Shown: in pieces, positions 1 to 8,192 of the stretch | How the letters are laid out: every line of letters starts with the position of its first letter | Numbering within the stretch: position 1 is the first letter of the stretch | Assembly (NCBI GenBank): GCA_910585755.1 | Contig: CAJUFH010000013.1 | Span: 1-59,931 of the forward strand | DNA: 59,931 bases | DNA from: an uncultured Muribaculaceae bacterium | Lineage (GTDB): Bacteria > Bacteroidota > Bacteroidia > Bacteroidales > Muribaculaceae | Reading direction: 5' to 3' | Program-made: the position numbers and the translations under genes | Notes under the pieces: model-generated | The model's database searches: none | The model's input: the letters and a program-made list of their open reading frames with translations, nothing else | What the model was told of the DNA's origin: nothing

Positions 1-102
1 AAATCGTGACGCTGTTTGTCAGATTTTACGCGGCACGCCGCGTCCCTGCATCAGTGCGAAACCGCAATTAGATTGCGCCCTGACTATTTAGTTTAGAGGA
101 GA
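1..102. other. Left edge, no gene seen
   Basis: No credible coding start or end is visible. A possible ATG on the minus strand at 51 runs only ten codons. Two small hairpins are present (28-43, six to seven pairs; 63-77, six pairs). Neither has a T-run, so I do not call them terminators. In relatives a DUF4293 protein often follows rpoZ, but its start is not visible here. Confidence 0.5.
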
Positions 103-441
103 TTAATCGTCGAGCGCGAGCTTCTCCTTCGCAGGGTTGCGGTAGAAGATTTTGCCGTCCATGTATTCCTGGGTCGCGATCAGAGTGGGCTTCGGGAGCT
201 TCTCATAGTACTTCGAGATTTCGATCTGCTCGCGGTTTTCGGATATTTCCTCCAGATTGTCGTTGAGCGACGCGAACTCCTGCAGCTTCTTGTCGAGATC
301 GCGCTTCATCTCGCCGGCAATCTGGTTGGCGCGCTTGGCGATGATGCAGACGGTCTCGTAGACGTTGCCGGTGTCCTTGGAAAGCTCCATCATATCGCGG
401 GTAACGGTGTTGAGCGGAGCGTTTGTCTTCTTGTAGTCCAT
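103..441 (-). CDS. rpoZ: RNA polymerase omega subunit (Bacteroidetes type)
   Basis: Small RNA polymerase subunit that helps assemble the core enzyme by holding beta-prime. The 112-residue protein opens MDYKKTNAPLNTVTRDM and carries the helical stretch VYETVCIIAKRANQIA, then NREQIEISKYYEKLPKPT and a C-terminal FYRNPAKEK. This pattern is typical of Bacteroidetes omega/Rpb6 proteins, as I know them, and the length is normal. It lies 47 bases downstream of bamD on the same strand, an order common in Bacteroidales, and is probably co-transcribed with it. The ATG start gives the expected N-terminus. Function is assigned by family resemblance. Confidence 0.9.
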   Translation of the reverse strand: MDYKKTNAPLNTVTRDMMELSKDTGNVYETVCIIAKRANQIAGEMKRDLDKKLQEFASLNDNLEEISENREQIEISKYYEKLPKPTLIATQEYMDGKIFYRNPAKEKLALDD

Positions 442-488
442 ATGCGGTTGTTACTTTTTGATTTTTCTGATTATCGGAGGTGGGAGGC

Positions 489-1304
489 TTAGTCCTTGAC
501 GTATTTCTGGGCTATCTTGAATATATTGTCAGCCTCGGAGCGGCGGGGAGAGTCGGGATAGTTATTTATGAACGAATAATACTCATCGAGCACGTCGCGG
601 AAGCGGTCGGCCTTCTTTTCCTCTACCGAGAGGCTCGCTTCCTGGTAGCGCGATTTCAGCACGAGCATTTCCAACTCTTCCTTGTACTTGGAATATGGGT
701 ATTCCTTTATGGCGTTTTTGGCCGTTATTATGGCGCTTTCGTAGTTGTTGCCCCTGTAGGTTCCAAGGTTATAGTAAAGCTGGGCGTTCTGCAGCTCTTT
801 GAGAGTCAGCTTGTCCTGCATCTCGAAGATGGCGTTCTGGGCGGAAGTGACCTTGTCGGAGCGGGGGAAGAAGTCGAGGAAGCCCTGGAGCTCCTCGATG
901 GCCTTGATGGTCTCCGACTGGTCAAGCTGTGCTTCGGGAGAGTCAAGATAATAAGCGTATCCGGCGTAATAGCGGCAAAGCTCCGAGAACTTTCCTTTCG
1001 GATAGCGCTGGTAATATGCCTTGAAATAAGCGGCCGCGTCGGGGTACTCCTTGTTCTCGTAATAGCTCAACCCGAGCAGATAGAGCGCCTCCTCGGCCTT
1101 TTCGGAGCCTTTGAGCTGGGTGACGATGTCTTTCAGCAGGGTGTAGGACTGCACGTAGCGCTTGTTTTCAAAAGCGCGTTTGGCGTAGTCGAACTTATAA
1201 TTCGGGTCCGGGCTTTTCAACGCGCGCTGGTATTCGCCGCAACCGGTCAGGAGCGACATGGCGGCAACAGCGCAAAGGAGCAATCCGGCTATTTTTCTAA
1301 GCAT
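489..1304 (-). CDS. bamD: Outer membrane assembly lipoprotein BamD
   Basis: Lipoprotein of the BAM complex, which folds beta-barrel proteins into the outer membrane. The 271-residue protein has a short lipoprotein signal ending in the lipobox LLTG-C (Cys 22). Tandem TPR-like helices follow from about residue 30 to 260, for example the segment around YLLGLSYYENKEYPDAAAY and the repeated tyrosine-rich helices. Length and the five-TPR build fit BamD/YfiO. It is first in a bamD-rpoZ minus-strand unit and divergent from the PASTA gene. A TAACTTTG box lies about 70 bases upstream. Confidence 0.9.
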   Translation of the reverse strand: MLRKIAGLLLCAVAAMSLLTGCGEYQRALKSPDPNYKFDYAKRAFENKRYVQSYTLLKDIVTQLKGSEKAEEALYLLGLSYYENKEYPDAAAYFKAYYQRYPKGKFSELCRYYAGYAYYLDSPEAQLDQSETIKAIEELQGFLDFFPRSDKVTSAQNAIFEMQDKLTLKELQNAQLYYNLGTYRGNNYESAIITAKNAIKEYPYSKYKEELEMLVLKSRYQEASLSVEEKKADRFRDVLDEYYSFINNYPDSPRRSEADNIFKIAQKYVKD

Positions 1305-1375
1305 ATGTGGGGATAACCGATTAACTTTTAATGGTTTCTCTCCTGCCGCACGGGACGGCAGGGCATTTCAAGCCA

Positions 1376-1383
1376 CAAAGTTA
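1376..1383 (-). promoter_or_regulatory. Likely -7 box of bamD
   Basis: Read on the minus strand this is TAACTTTG, an exact match to the Bacteroidetes -7 consensus TAnnTTTG. No good TTTG lies 19-21 bases upstream, so only half of the promoter is supported. Transcription would start near 1369, giving a leader of about 65 bases. Confidence 0.5.
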
Positions 1384-1424
1384 CAAATTTTCCGTCGAAC
1401 ACGTTCCACCCCCGGGTGCAAAAT

Positions 1425-1455
1425 TTTGCTAAAACCGCCGTATTTCGTAACTTCG
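1425..1455 (+). promoter_or_regulatory. Promoter of the PASTA gene
   Basis: TTTG at 1425-1428 is followed after 19 bases by TAACTTCG at 1448-1455, one mismatch from TAnnTTTG. The -33 box sits inside the perfect 12-base palindrome GCAAAATTTTGC (1418-1429), which could serve as an operator. The predicted start is near 1462, 33 bases before the ATG. Confidence 0.6.
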
Positions 1456-1494
1456 CGCAACAAACAACAACGAAAAGGACCACAAGAACCACAT

Positions 1495-2313
1495 ATGAAC
1501 CAAGATAACGACCCGCGCTATTCCCGCAGACACCCCGACGGCCTCCGCGACGAGGACTGGGAGGATGACGAGTTTACCACTCCCCGCCGAAAGCGTTACC
1601 GCTATGACGAGGAGGAGGAAGAGGACTACGAACCCGCACCCCGCCGCCGGCAAAGCCGCCGCCAGCCGGATATGGACCTCCGCGAGGATGAAGACGCGCC
1701 GAAAAGTTTCCGGAAGCGCCATCCCGTGCTGATGAACCTGCTGTACGTTGTCATAGCCACCTGCCTGACGCTGTGGATCCTGATGTGGTTCCTCGACTAC
1801 TGGACGTTCCACGGCCAGGAGCGCCCGGTGCCCGACGTGAAGGGGCAGACTGTCGAGATGGCCGTCAACAACATAAACCATATGGGGCTGAAAGGAGTGG
1901 TCTCCGATTCGGTATTCGACTCGTACAGCCGCCCTGGAACCGTCGTCGAGCAGGTACCCGTTCCCGGGGCCCGCATCAAGGTCGGAGGGAGCGTTTATGT
2001 CACCATAGTTGCTTATTCGCCTAAGCTGGTGACAGTGCCCGACTTCTACAACGTCTCTGTGCGCCAGGCCCGCTCGATGTTCGAGGGACTGGGGATAGCG
2101 CAGGTGCGTGAGGTTCCGGTGCTGTCGGAGTACGCCGGACTCGTGCTCGGCGCGAAATTCAACGGTGTAGACCTCCAGCCCGGGGCCCGCATCCCGGTTT
2201 CGTCGGTCGTGACCCTTGAGGTAGGCACCGGAATGGACACTATCGAGGATGAAGATTCGATATACGACCCGGAAGCTATAGACCAGGTAATAGACCAACT
2301 GAACATAGAATGA
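1495..2313 (+). CDS. PASTA-domain membrane protein
   Basis: Single-pass inner membrane protein of 272 residues. A charged, probably disordered cytoplasmic segment (about 1-75, rich in D/E and R) is followed by one membrane helix (about 82-103, LLYVVIATCLTLWILMWFL). Two PASTA-like repeats follow in the periplasm, marked by VPDVKGQTVEMAV and VTVPDFYNVSVRQA, then a degenerate third part. PASTA domains in other bacteria bind peptidoglycan fragments or lipid II. No kinase or penicillin-binding domain is attached. I chose the ATG at 1495 because the reading frame further upstream overlaps the bamD promoter. The stop is 3 bases before the pseudouridine synthase start, so the two form an operon, a pairing common in Bacteroidales. 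Confidence 0.85.
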   Translation: MNQDNDPRYSRRHPDGLRDEDWEDDEFTTPRRKRYRYDEEEEEDYEPAPRRRQSRRQPDMDLREDEDAPKSFRKRHPVLMNLLYVVIATCLTLWILMWFLDYWTFHGQERPVPDVKGQTVEMAVNNINHMGLKGVVSDSVFDSYSRPGTVVEQVPVPGARIKVGGSVYVTIVAYSPKLVTVPDFYNVSVRQARSMFEGLGIAQVREVPVLSEYAGLVLGAKFNGVDLQPGARIPVSSVVTLEVGTGMDTIEDEDSIYDPEAIDQVIDQLNIE

Positions 2314-2316
2314 CGC

Positions 2317-3381
2317 ATGGCTGAGGATATTTTCGACACCGACGAATTAGACGAGCTCGCCGGGGCCTCGGCCGAGGGCCAGGAACTTTACGAGCATTTC
2401 CGCTTCGTGGCCGACAAGGGGCAGCAGCTCCTGCGGGTCGACAAGTTCCTGGTAGAGCGCATGCCGAAAGCATCTTCCCGCAACCGCATACAGCAGGCGG
2501 CAGAAGCGGGGTGCATCCTCGTAAACGGGAAAGCGGTCAAGTCCAACTACCGTGTCAAACCCGACGACGTCGTCAGCATCGTCATGGACCGACCGCGCTA
2601 CGAGATGGAAATCGTGGCGGAGGATATTCCGCTCGACATCGTGTACGAGGACGAGGATGTGCTGGTTGTGAACAAACCGGCAGGGCTGGTTGTACATCCG
2701 GGCCACGGGAACTATTCCGGGACATTGGTAAACGCGCTGGCATGGCTCTTCCGCGACACTCCGAACTATGACGTCAACGACCCGCGTCTCGGGCTCGTCC
2801 ACCGAATTGACAAGGACACTTCGGGGCTGCTCGTTGTGGCCAAGACCCCCGACGCGAAGACCGACCTCGGAAGGCAGTTCTTCAACAAGACAACCAAACG
2901 CGAGTACGTCGCCGTGGTGTGGGGCGTCCCCTCCCCCGCTTCGGGTACGGTAAGCACCAACATCGGGCGGGACGTCCGCGACCGGCTGAAAATGACCGTT
3001 TATCCGCTCGACGGCGAAGAGGGGAAGCGGGCTGTCACCCATTACGAGGTAACAGAACCCCTCGGACACGTCGCGGTTGTAAAATGCGTGCTGGAGACGG
3101 GGCGTACCCACCAGATCCGAGTGCATATGAAGCACCTGGGGCATCCGCTGTTCAACGACGCCCGCTACGGGGGGGACATCGTTCTGCGCGGCAACACCTC
3201 CGCCAAGTACCGCCAGTTCATAACGAACTGCTTCGCTATCTGCCCACGCCAGGCACTCCACGCCCGCACCCTCGGCTTCGTCCATCCCCGGACCCGCCAG
3301 GAGATGTTCTTCTCAGCCCCCATCCCTCCCGACATGGCCGCCCTCATCGACCGCTGGCACACCTACGCCACCAACAACTGA
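2317..3381 (+). CDS. RluA/RluD-family pseudouridine synthase
   Basis: Converts specific uridines in structured RNA to pseudouridine. RluD itself acts in helix 69 of 23S rRNA. The 354-residue protein has an N-terminal S4 RNA-binding domain (about 45-105, with RNRIQQAAEAGCILVNGK). The catalytic domain follows, with motif HRIDKDTSGLLVVAKT (about 163-178), which contains the catalytic Asp, and GRTHQIRVHMKHLGHP further on. Length and order fit RluD. It follows the PASTA gene by 3 bases. The exact target (RluD versus RluC type) cannot be fixed from sequence alone, so no symbol is given. Confidence 0.9.
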   Translation: MAEDIFDTDELDELAGASAEGQELYEHFRFVADKGQQLLRVDKFLVERMPKASSRNRIQQAAEAGCILVNGKAVKSNYRVKPDDVVSIVMDRPRYEMEIVAEDIPLDIVYEDEDVLVVNKPAGLVVHPGHGNYSGTLVNALAWLFRDTPNYDVNDPRLGLVHRIDKDTSGLLVVAKTPDAKTDLGRQFFNKTTKREYVAVVWGVPSPASGTVSTNIGRDVRDRLKMTVYPLDGEEGKRAVTHYEVTEPLGHVAVVKCVLETGRTHQIRVHMKHLGHPLFNDARYGGDIVLRGNTSAKYRQFITNCFAICPRQALHARTLGFVHPRTRQEMFFSAPIPPDMAALIDRWHTYATNN

Positions 3382-3410
3382 AAGACACAACCGAGCACAT
3401 CCCCGAGATA

Positions 3411-5189
3411 ATGAAATTCATCACAGACCCTTATGAGGCTTTCCGCGGTTTATCCGACACCCCGGTTAAACGCGCCGTTTGGTCCGCTGCCTTAATTCTT
3501 TCGGCGACTCTGCTCCCTTTTCTGTTAGTACCATTCGAGGATTTCAGGTATTGCGATGAAACATACCAAGCGTATTGTTGCACTGATTACGAACGGGCTT
3601 ATCTCGGAATGTTGTCTTTTTTCATCGGCAACATATGGATGCGGCTGTTCGGAGAGAGTCTCATATCGCTAAGGGTATTGATGACAATCTGTTATATAGC
3701 ATCTGTCGCAATCGGATGCATATATGTACGCATAAAAGGCTTCTCCATTTTAAAGACATCGCTTGTCTATTTCCTGGGTGTGTTCGGACTGGTACTCAGC
3801 TATCTGCCCCTTTATGGATGGGACTCAGGGGCCTACCCGTTCACCGCCCTCGGAATCCTGGCGCTGCTACTATATTTGGACCGGCCCAGTCGGCAGCGGG
3901 CCGCGGTTCTCGGCATCGCCGCCGGAATGATGGTCCTGAGCAGGGTTCCTCTTGTCATATTCCTCCCCATATGTTGCGTTTTAATATTCCTCAACCGCAA
4001 ATATTCATTTTCTATTTCGAAAAAGCAAGGGCAATGGGGTATTGACTGCGCCATATTTTTGACGACAGTCTTGCTAAGCGCGTTATCCATCATTTGCATT
4101 ATGGTTGGCAACCCTATGAACTATATATCTGCCATAGCCCCTGAAAATACAGTAGCCGCCCATAAGATAAGCGATATCGGCTGGATATTCGATCGATGCA
4201 TCCAACACGCATACAAAACTTACGTTATGCTTTTACCTGGATGTGTCGCATTATTGCTTAGCTGCTATTACGCAAAAGCAAAAGAGTGCTCCATATGGCT
4301 GCATCTATTTTCATTCGTAATAATTTACTATGTTCTTCGCGGAGCCGTTATGAACCAAAACGATATGGCCGGATTGTTTTGGAGTAATTCTGGGATAATA
4401 TTGCCCACAGCCTTTGTGTCTGTGTATTTCGGATTGTTTTATAATTCTCTATATAACAAATCATCCAAACGCGGTAATAAGTTATTGACGGGAAGCTCAT
4501 CCGCAATGGCTATCATATTTACGGCTTTAGCCTTGATGCAGGCATTTGGATCAAACAGTCTCATAGAACGAATCGGCTGGGGAATGTTAATGGTATTTTC
4601 TTTTGGAGCATACAGTGAAAAATTTGAAAAAGCGCCGCGTTTCACTTTTTACTTTCTCGCTTTTTCCGCACTCATCACATTCGGATTTTTTGTATTAAAA
4701 GTCCGCACTCTTTCGCATATGTATGGCCAGCCGATTAACCTGCGTTATGCAACAAGATACAACGGAGCACGACCAATTGGCAATGACTATTATATAGTCG
4801 AGTCAGTGGACAGCATCAAATTCATATCATCTTCTCTGGAAACTAAGAAGTTACGACAGATTGTAGTTGGCCACGATATCAATTGTTTTAATTTCGGAGT
4901 GTCCGAACCAGGGAAAAACGCGGGAATGCTATTTGACATATCTACGGATGATTTATACCGGGATTATCATACGCAAAATGCCAAAGGAGATGCCGATGTC
5001 GTTCTGTCCCTAAATCTATATCAAGACCAGCAATTCGAAAGTTTTCTTGAAAGAGAAAATTACGCACATTATTTCAGCACATATTATCCGCACATATCAG
5101 TATGGGTGAAAAATGGCATACACCAAACGCTTCCATCAAATCCGTTTGAATATTGGGAATACAAACCCCGTATGACCAGTGTGCGATAA
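3411..5189 (+). CDS. Predicted GT-C-type glycosyltransferase, copy 1
   Basis: Multi-pass membrane protein of 592 residues that I do not recognise as a named family. After the first membrane helix comes a short loop with DETYQAYCC. An acidic pair in this place is the usual catalytic or metal site of GT-C (ArnT/PMT-like) glycosyltransferases. A second conserved patch is YGWDSGAYP. About ten hydrophobic helices occupy residues 25-420. A soluble domain of about 150 residues follows and ends with PFEYWEY. The start is the ATG 29 bases after rluD; the same frame is open upstream only as a shadow of rluD. The gene is clearly AT-richer than its neighbours and is paralogous to the next gene. Role and sugar acceptor are unknown. 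Confidence 0.6.
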   Translation: MKFITDPYEAFRGLSDTPVKRAVWSAALILSATLLPFLLVPFEDFRYCDETYQAYCCTDYERAYLGMLSFFIGNIWMRLFGESLISLRVLMTICYIASVAIGCIYVRIKGFSILKTSLVYFLGVFGLVLSYLPLYGWDSGAYPFTALGILALLLYLDRPSRQRAAVLGIAAGMMVLSRVPLVIFLPICCVLIFLNRKYSFSISKKQGQWGIDCAIFLTTVLLSALSIICIMVGNPMNYISAIAPENTVAAHKISDIGWIFDRCIQHAYKTYVMLLPGCVALLLSCYYAKAKECSIWLHLFSFVIIYYVLRGAVMNQNDMAGLFWSNSGIILPTAFVSVYFGLFYNSLYNKSSKRGNKLLTGSSSAMAIIFTALALMQAFGSNSLIERIGWGMLMVFSFGAYSEKFEKAPRFTFYFLAFSALITFGFFVLKVRTLSHMYGQPINLRYATRYNGARPIGNDYYIVESVDSIKFISSSLETKKLRQIVVGHDINCFNFGVSEPGKNAGMLFDISTDDLYRDYHTQNAKGDADVVLSLNLYQDQQFESFLERENYAHYFSTYYPHISVWVKNGIHQTLPSNPFEYWEYKPRMTSVR

Positions 5190-5232
5190 TACTCTGTCAG
5201 ATTAAGCATCTGTTCGCATCCCTCCTCGTATA

Positions 5233-6963
5233 ATGAACAGGCACAATAACAACCTCAATAGCATCCTCTGTAATCCTGTTCTCCAAAAAGCAGCATCGGT
5301 TCTATTCGTTATTCTTGGAGTCGTTTTGCCTATGCTGCTTGTGCGGTTTGAAGTATACCGCTTTATAGATGAGTCATACCAGGCTTATTGTTGCCTGGAA
5401 TGGAGAAGAGCGTGGCCGGCAATGCTGACGTTCTTTGTCGGAGACAAGTGGATGTCGCTGTTTGGCAAATCGTTCATCGCGTTACGCATCCAGATGACCG
5501 TCTGCTACGTCTCAGCAGCAGCAATCGGAAGCCTTTATGCGAGAAAGAAAGGAGTGCCATTCCTACAGAGTGCCGCGATTTTTATGATTGGCGCTATCGG
5601 GCTTGTAATGAGCTGCCTCCCAATTTATGGATGGGATGCCGGGGCGTATCCTGCCACGGCGCTATGTATGCTCGCGACATTCCTGTATATCGATTCGCCG
5701 CGGCGTTCAAAAGTCATACTAATGGGATGTTGCGCGGGACTGCTCAGCTTGTTCCGATTACCCGGGGCGGCAGTAATCGGCATAATGGCGCTCAGTGTAA
5801 TAGCGGCCCAATGGAAAAATCGGACCATCGTACAAACTGTGACAGACCTTATCATATTGATTGGTTGCGCGAGCGCCGTCTTCTGTTTGGGAATAACACT
5901 TCTGACAGGTTCTGTTTCTGCCTATTTTAATGCGATTACAACAGAAAACACGGTCAGGAAACATACTCTTTCCGACCTGCCCGAAATGATAATTTTCTCC
6001 AAGGAGCTACTCTTCAAACAATATAGGTTAATGCTCCCTCCGCTGGTCGTTATTATATTAAGCGTATGCTTTGCCAAAGCACATCGGAAAAACTGGTTTT
6101 TACTGTTAATCGCGATTTTAGCGCTTTACTATTCCGTGAGGGGAGCAAGTTTAAATTTGGGGGACTGGGCAATTTTTTGGTCCCATAACGGATTACTGAT
6201 ACCATGCGGAGTCCTTATGGCCCTTTTCATACCACTATATTACGGGCTAAAAGGGGTAAAGGCAAATCTTCAAAATTCACTTCCGACTATCGTACTGCTA
6301 CTTTTTGTCTTGCTTCCGGGATTCGGGTCAGACGCGGTCTCCGAACGGTTAGGATGGGGCCTGTGCTTTATTTTCGCCTTCGGCGTCAACGCGGAGAAGA
6401 TTAAGAAATGCCGTAAATTCATTAACTACTTTCTGTTCTTTACAGCCGTAATACTTATAGGGTATTATGCGATAATTATTCATCGTCTTGAAGCTGGATG
6501 GAACGAAACAGTCCGGACTCACTTTACTCCGACTATTAACGGCACACGTAGCCGACCATATTCCAACGAATACTGCCGAATTGACAGCATAAAGTTTGTT
6601 ATGGATAATGCTAAATCCATAGGCCTTGGTACCGGCGTGTTTGGAAACAATTGCGCGACATACACATTCATTCTCGAAGAGACAAGTCCGAACTCAACGA
6701 TGCGCTACATCCCGACACGGGAAGAGACGATCGCGGATTTTCAAAGACTTCGGGAAGGAGGCTGTGCTGACCTGATAGTATGGATGGATGCAGAGAAAGA
6801 TTCCCTTGTAAATGAGACAATCAAAACGGCGGGATACAAGCGCTACATTATAGTAGGAGACAATTTTGAAATTCTGACAACTGACAGCATCCGGAAACGG
6901 CTTCCGGATGACCCCTTCTCGACCTGGGGTTATCGAGAGCCGGAACACTTGCCTGCGAAATAA
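5233..6963 (+). CDS. Predicted GT-C-type glycosyltransferase, copy 2
   Basis: 576-residue multi-pass membrane protein, paralogous to the preceding gene along its whole length. Shared landmarks are DESYQAYCC after the first helix, a run like FFVGDKWMSLFGKSFIALR, YGWDAGAYP, and a C-terminal PFSTWGY. The DE pair in the first loop suggests a GT-C fold, but this is inference. It starts 43 bases after copy 1, so the two are probably one transcript. It ends only 5 bases from the convergent AI-2E gene. Base composition is again AT-richer than the flanks. Divergence between the copies suggests an old duplication with different substrates. Confidence 0.6.
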   Translation: MNRHNNNLNSILCNPVLQKAASVLFVILGVVLPMLLVRFEVYRFIDESYQAYCCLEWRRAWPAMLTFFVGDKWMSLFGKSFIALRIQMTVCYVSAAAIGSLYARKKGVPFLQSAAIFMIGAIGLVMSCLPIYGWDAGAYPATALCMLATFLYIDSPRRSKVILMGCCAGLLSLFRLPGAAVIGIMALSVIAAQWKNRTIVQTVTDLIILIGCASAVFCLGITLLTGSVSAYFNAITTENTVRKHTLSDLPEMIIFSKELLFKQYRLMLPPLVVIILSVCFAKAHRKNWFLLLIAILALYYSVRGASLNLGDWAIFWSHNGLLIPCGVLMALFIPLYYGLKGVKANLQNSLPTIVLLLFVLLPGFGSDAVSERLGWGLCFIFAFGVNAEKIKKCRKFINYFLFFTAVILIGYYAIIIHRLEAGWNETVRTHFTPTINGTRSRPYSNEYCRIDSIKFVMDNAKSIGLGTGVFGNNCATYTFILEETSPNSTMRYIPTREETIADFQRLREGGCADLIVWMDAEKDSLVNETIKTAGYKRYIIVGDNFEILTTDSIRKRLPDDPFSTWGYREPEHLPAK

Positions 6964-6968
6964 ACATT

Positions 6969-8063
6969 CTACCTGCCATCTTCCGGAGTGTTAGGCTTGA
7001 TGATGTATTGGTCGTAGTAGCTGAGGAGGAGGGTCGTCAGGGGGAGGGCGATAATCATTCCGATCATGCCGAAGAGGGTTCCCCATATCGAAAGGGAAAG
7101 GAGGATTATGGCGGGATTAAGCCCCATCGCCTTCCCCATTATGCGCGGCATCAGAATCAGGTCTGCAATGACCTGGACCACGGCGAAAACCGCCATGCAG
7201 CTCCACCACTGACCCCAGAAATCAGCCGTGCCGTCAACAGAGCCGACAAGGCACAGCAGCGTCACGGGTATTATCGTAAGGAACTGGAAATAAGGTATCA
7301 TGAAGAGTACCCCGGTCCCGAGACCCAGAACAACGGCCAACGGCAGCTTGCAAAGATAGAATCCGACGCAATAGATAAAGGCGACGCAGACGGCCATCAA
7401 CGCCTGACCGCGGAAATAATGGTTCATCGAATCCTTTATGTCGTTGCCAATCTTATAGGCCATCGGGCGCATCCGCGGAGGCACGAGCAGACGGAATCCG
7501 GCCATGAGCCGCTCATAGTCAAGCATTATAAACACCACATACAGAAGGACCATAAGCCATCCCGCGACGGCGAGCACTACGTGGAGGCCCCCGTTGACTA
7601 CCGACATAAACCTCTGGACCAACGCGTTGAAATCCTGCTGCATCAGGCGCTCGCCGAGCGCCTTGAAGTCGATGTTCTGGCGCAGGAAATCGTGAAGCTC
7701 CGGCGGGAGGAACTGGATCGACACCTCGGTTGTCGCGTAGCGTTCGAGAAGCGCAGCCATCTGCCCCATCTCGTCAATAATCATCGGAATCGTGAAATAG
7801 GCGAGTATCCCGGCAAAAAGGAGCACTTCAAACAGAGTGACGAATATCGCCACGATTCTCCCCTTCAATTTCAACAGCTTCCGGTTATACTGCACGAACG
7901 GCTCGAAAATATACGCGATCAGGCACGCGACACAGAACGGGAGCAATACATCTTTCAGCAGATTGACGAGCCAAACGAGGAAGACGACTATCGCGCAGCC
8001 TATCAGGAGGCGCACCACGCGGTCAAAAGTGAACGGACGGGAGTATGACGAGCCTGTATTCAT
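6969..8063 (-). CDS. AI-2E family transporter
   Basis: Polytopic inner membrane protein of 364 residues. It has the AI-2E exporter/permease layout: two N-terminal helices (about 18-55), another pair, a central amphipathic region (about 95-150), and a C-terminal block of four or five helices containing LGLGTGVLFMIPYFQF and MGLNPAIILLSLSIWGTLFG. The family takes its name from the E. coli TqsA/YdgG protein; many members export other small molecules or ions, so the substrate is open. It is transcribed alone, divergent from the MFS gene, and ends 5 bases from the convergent glycosyltransferase gene. Confidence 0.88.
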   Translation of the reverse strand: MNTGSSYSRPFTFDRVVRLLIGCAIVVFLVWLVNLLKDVLLPFCVACLIAYIFEPFVQYNRKLLKLKGRIVAIFVTLFEVLLFAGILAYFTIPMIIDEMGQMAALLERYATTEVSIQFLPPELHDFLRQNIDFKALGERLMQQDFNALVQRFMSVVNGGLHVVLAVAGWLMVLLYVVFIMLDYERLMAGFRLLVPPRMRPMAYKIGNDIKDSMNHYFRGQALMAVCVAFIYCVGFYLCKLPLAVVLGLGTGVLFMIPYFQFLTIIPVTLLCLVGSVDGTADFWGQWWSCMAVFAVVQVIADLILMPRIMGKAMGLNPAIILLSLSIWGTLFGMIGMIIALPLTTLLLSYYDQYIIKPNTPEDGR

Positions 8064-8097
8064 TCGATAATTCGGACGCTTTGTTGAAAACGGCGTA

Positions 8098-8131
8098 CAA
8101 ATTTAGATAAAAGTTTTCATAACGGCTCAAA
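8098..8131 (-). promoter_or_regulatory. Promoter of the AI-2E gene
   Basis: On the minus strand, TTTG (plus 8128-8131) precedes an exact TAAATTTG (plus 8098-8105) by 22 bases, slightly long. The predicted leader is about 28 bases. It overlaps the divergent MFS promoter. Confidence 0.45.
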
Positions 8132-8145
8132 TTGTCGTAAATTTG
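8114..8145 (+). promoter_or_regulatory. Promoter of the MFS-BASS pair
   Basis: TTTT at 8114-8117 (consensus TTTG) lies 20 bases before an exact TAAATTTG at 8138-8145. The predicted transcript starts near 8152 with a leader of about 40 bases. Confidence 0.6.
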
Positions 8146-8192
8146 TACGTTTTTAGAGACCGATTCCATTAACCAACTTAACACAAATAATC

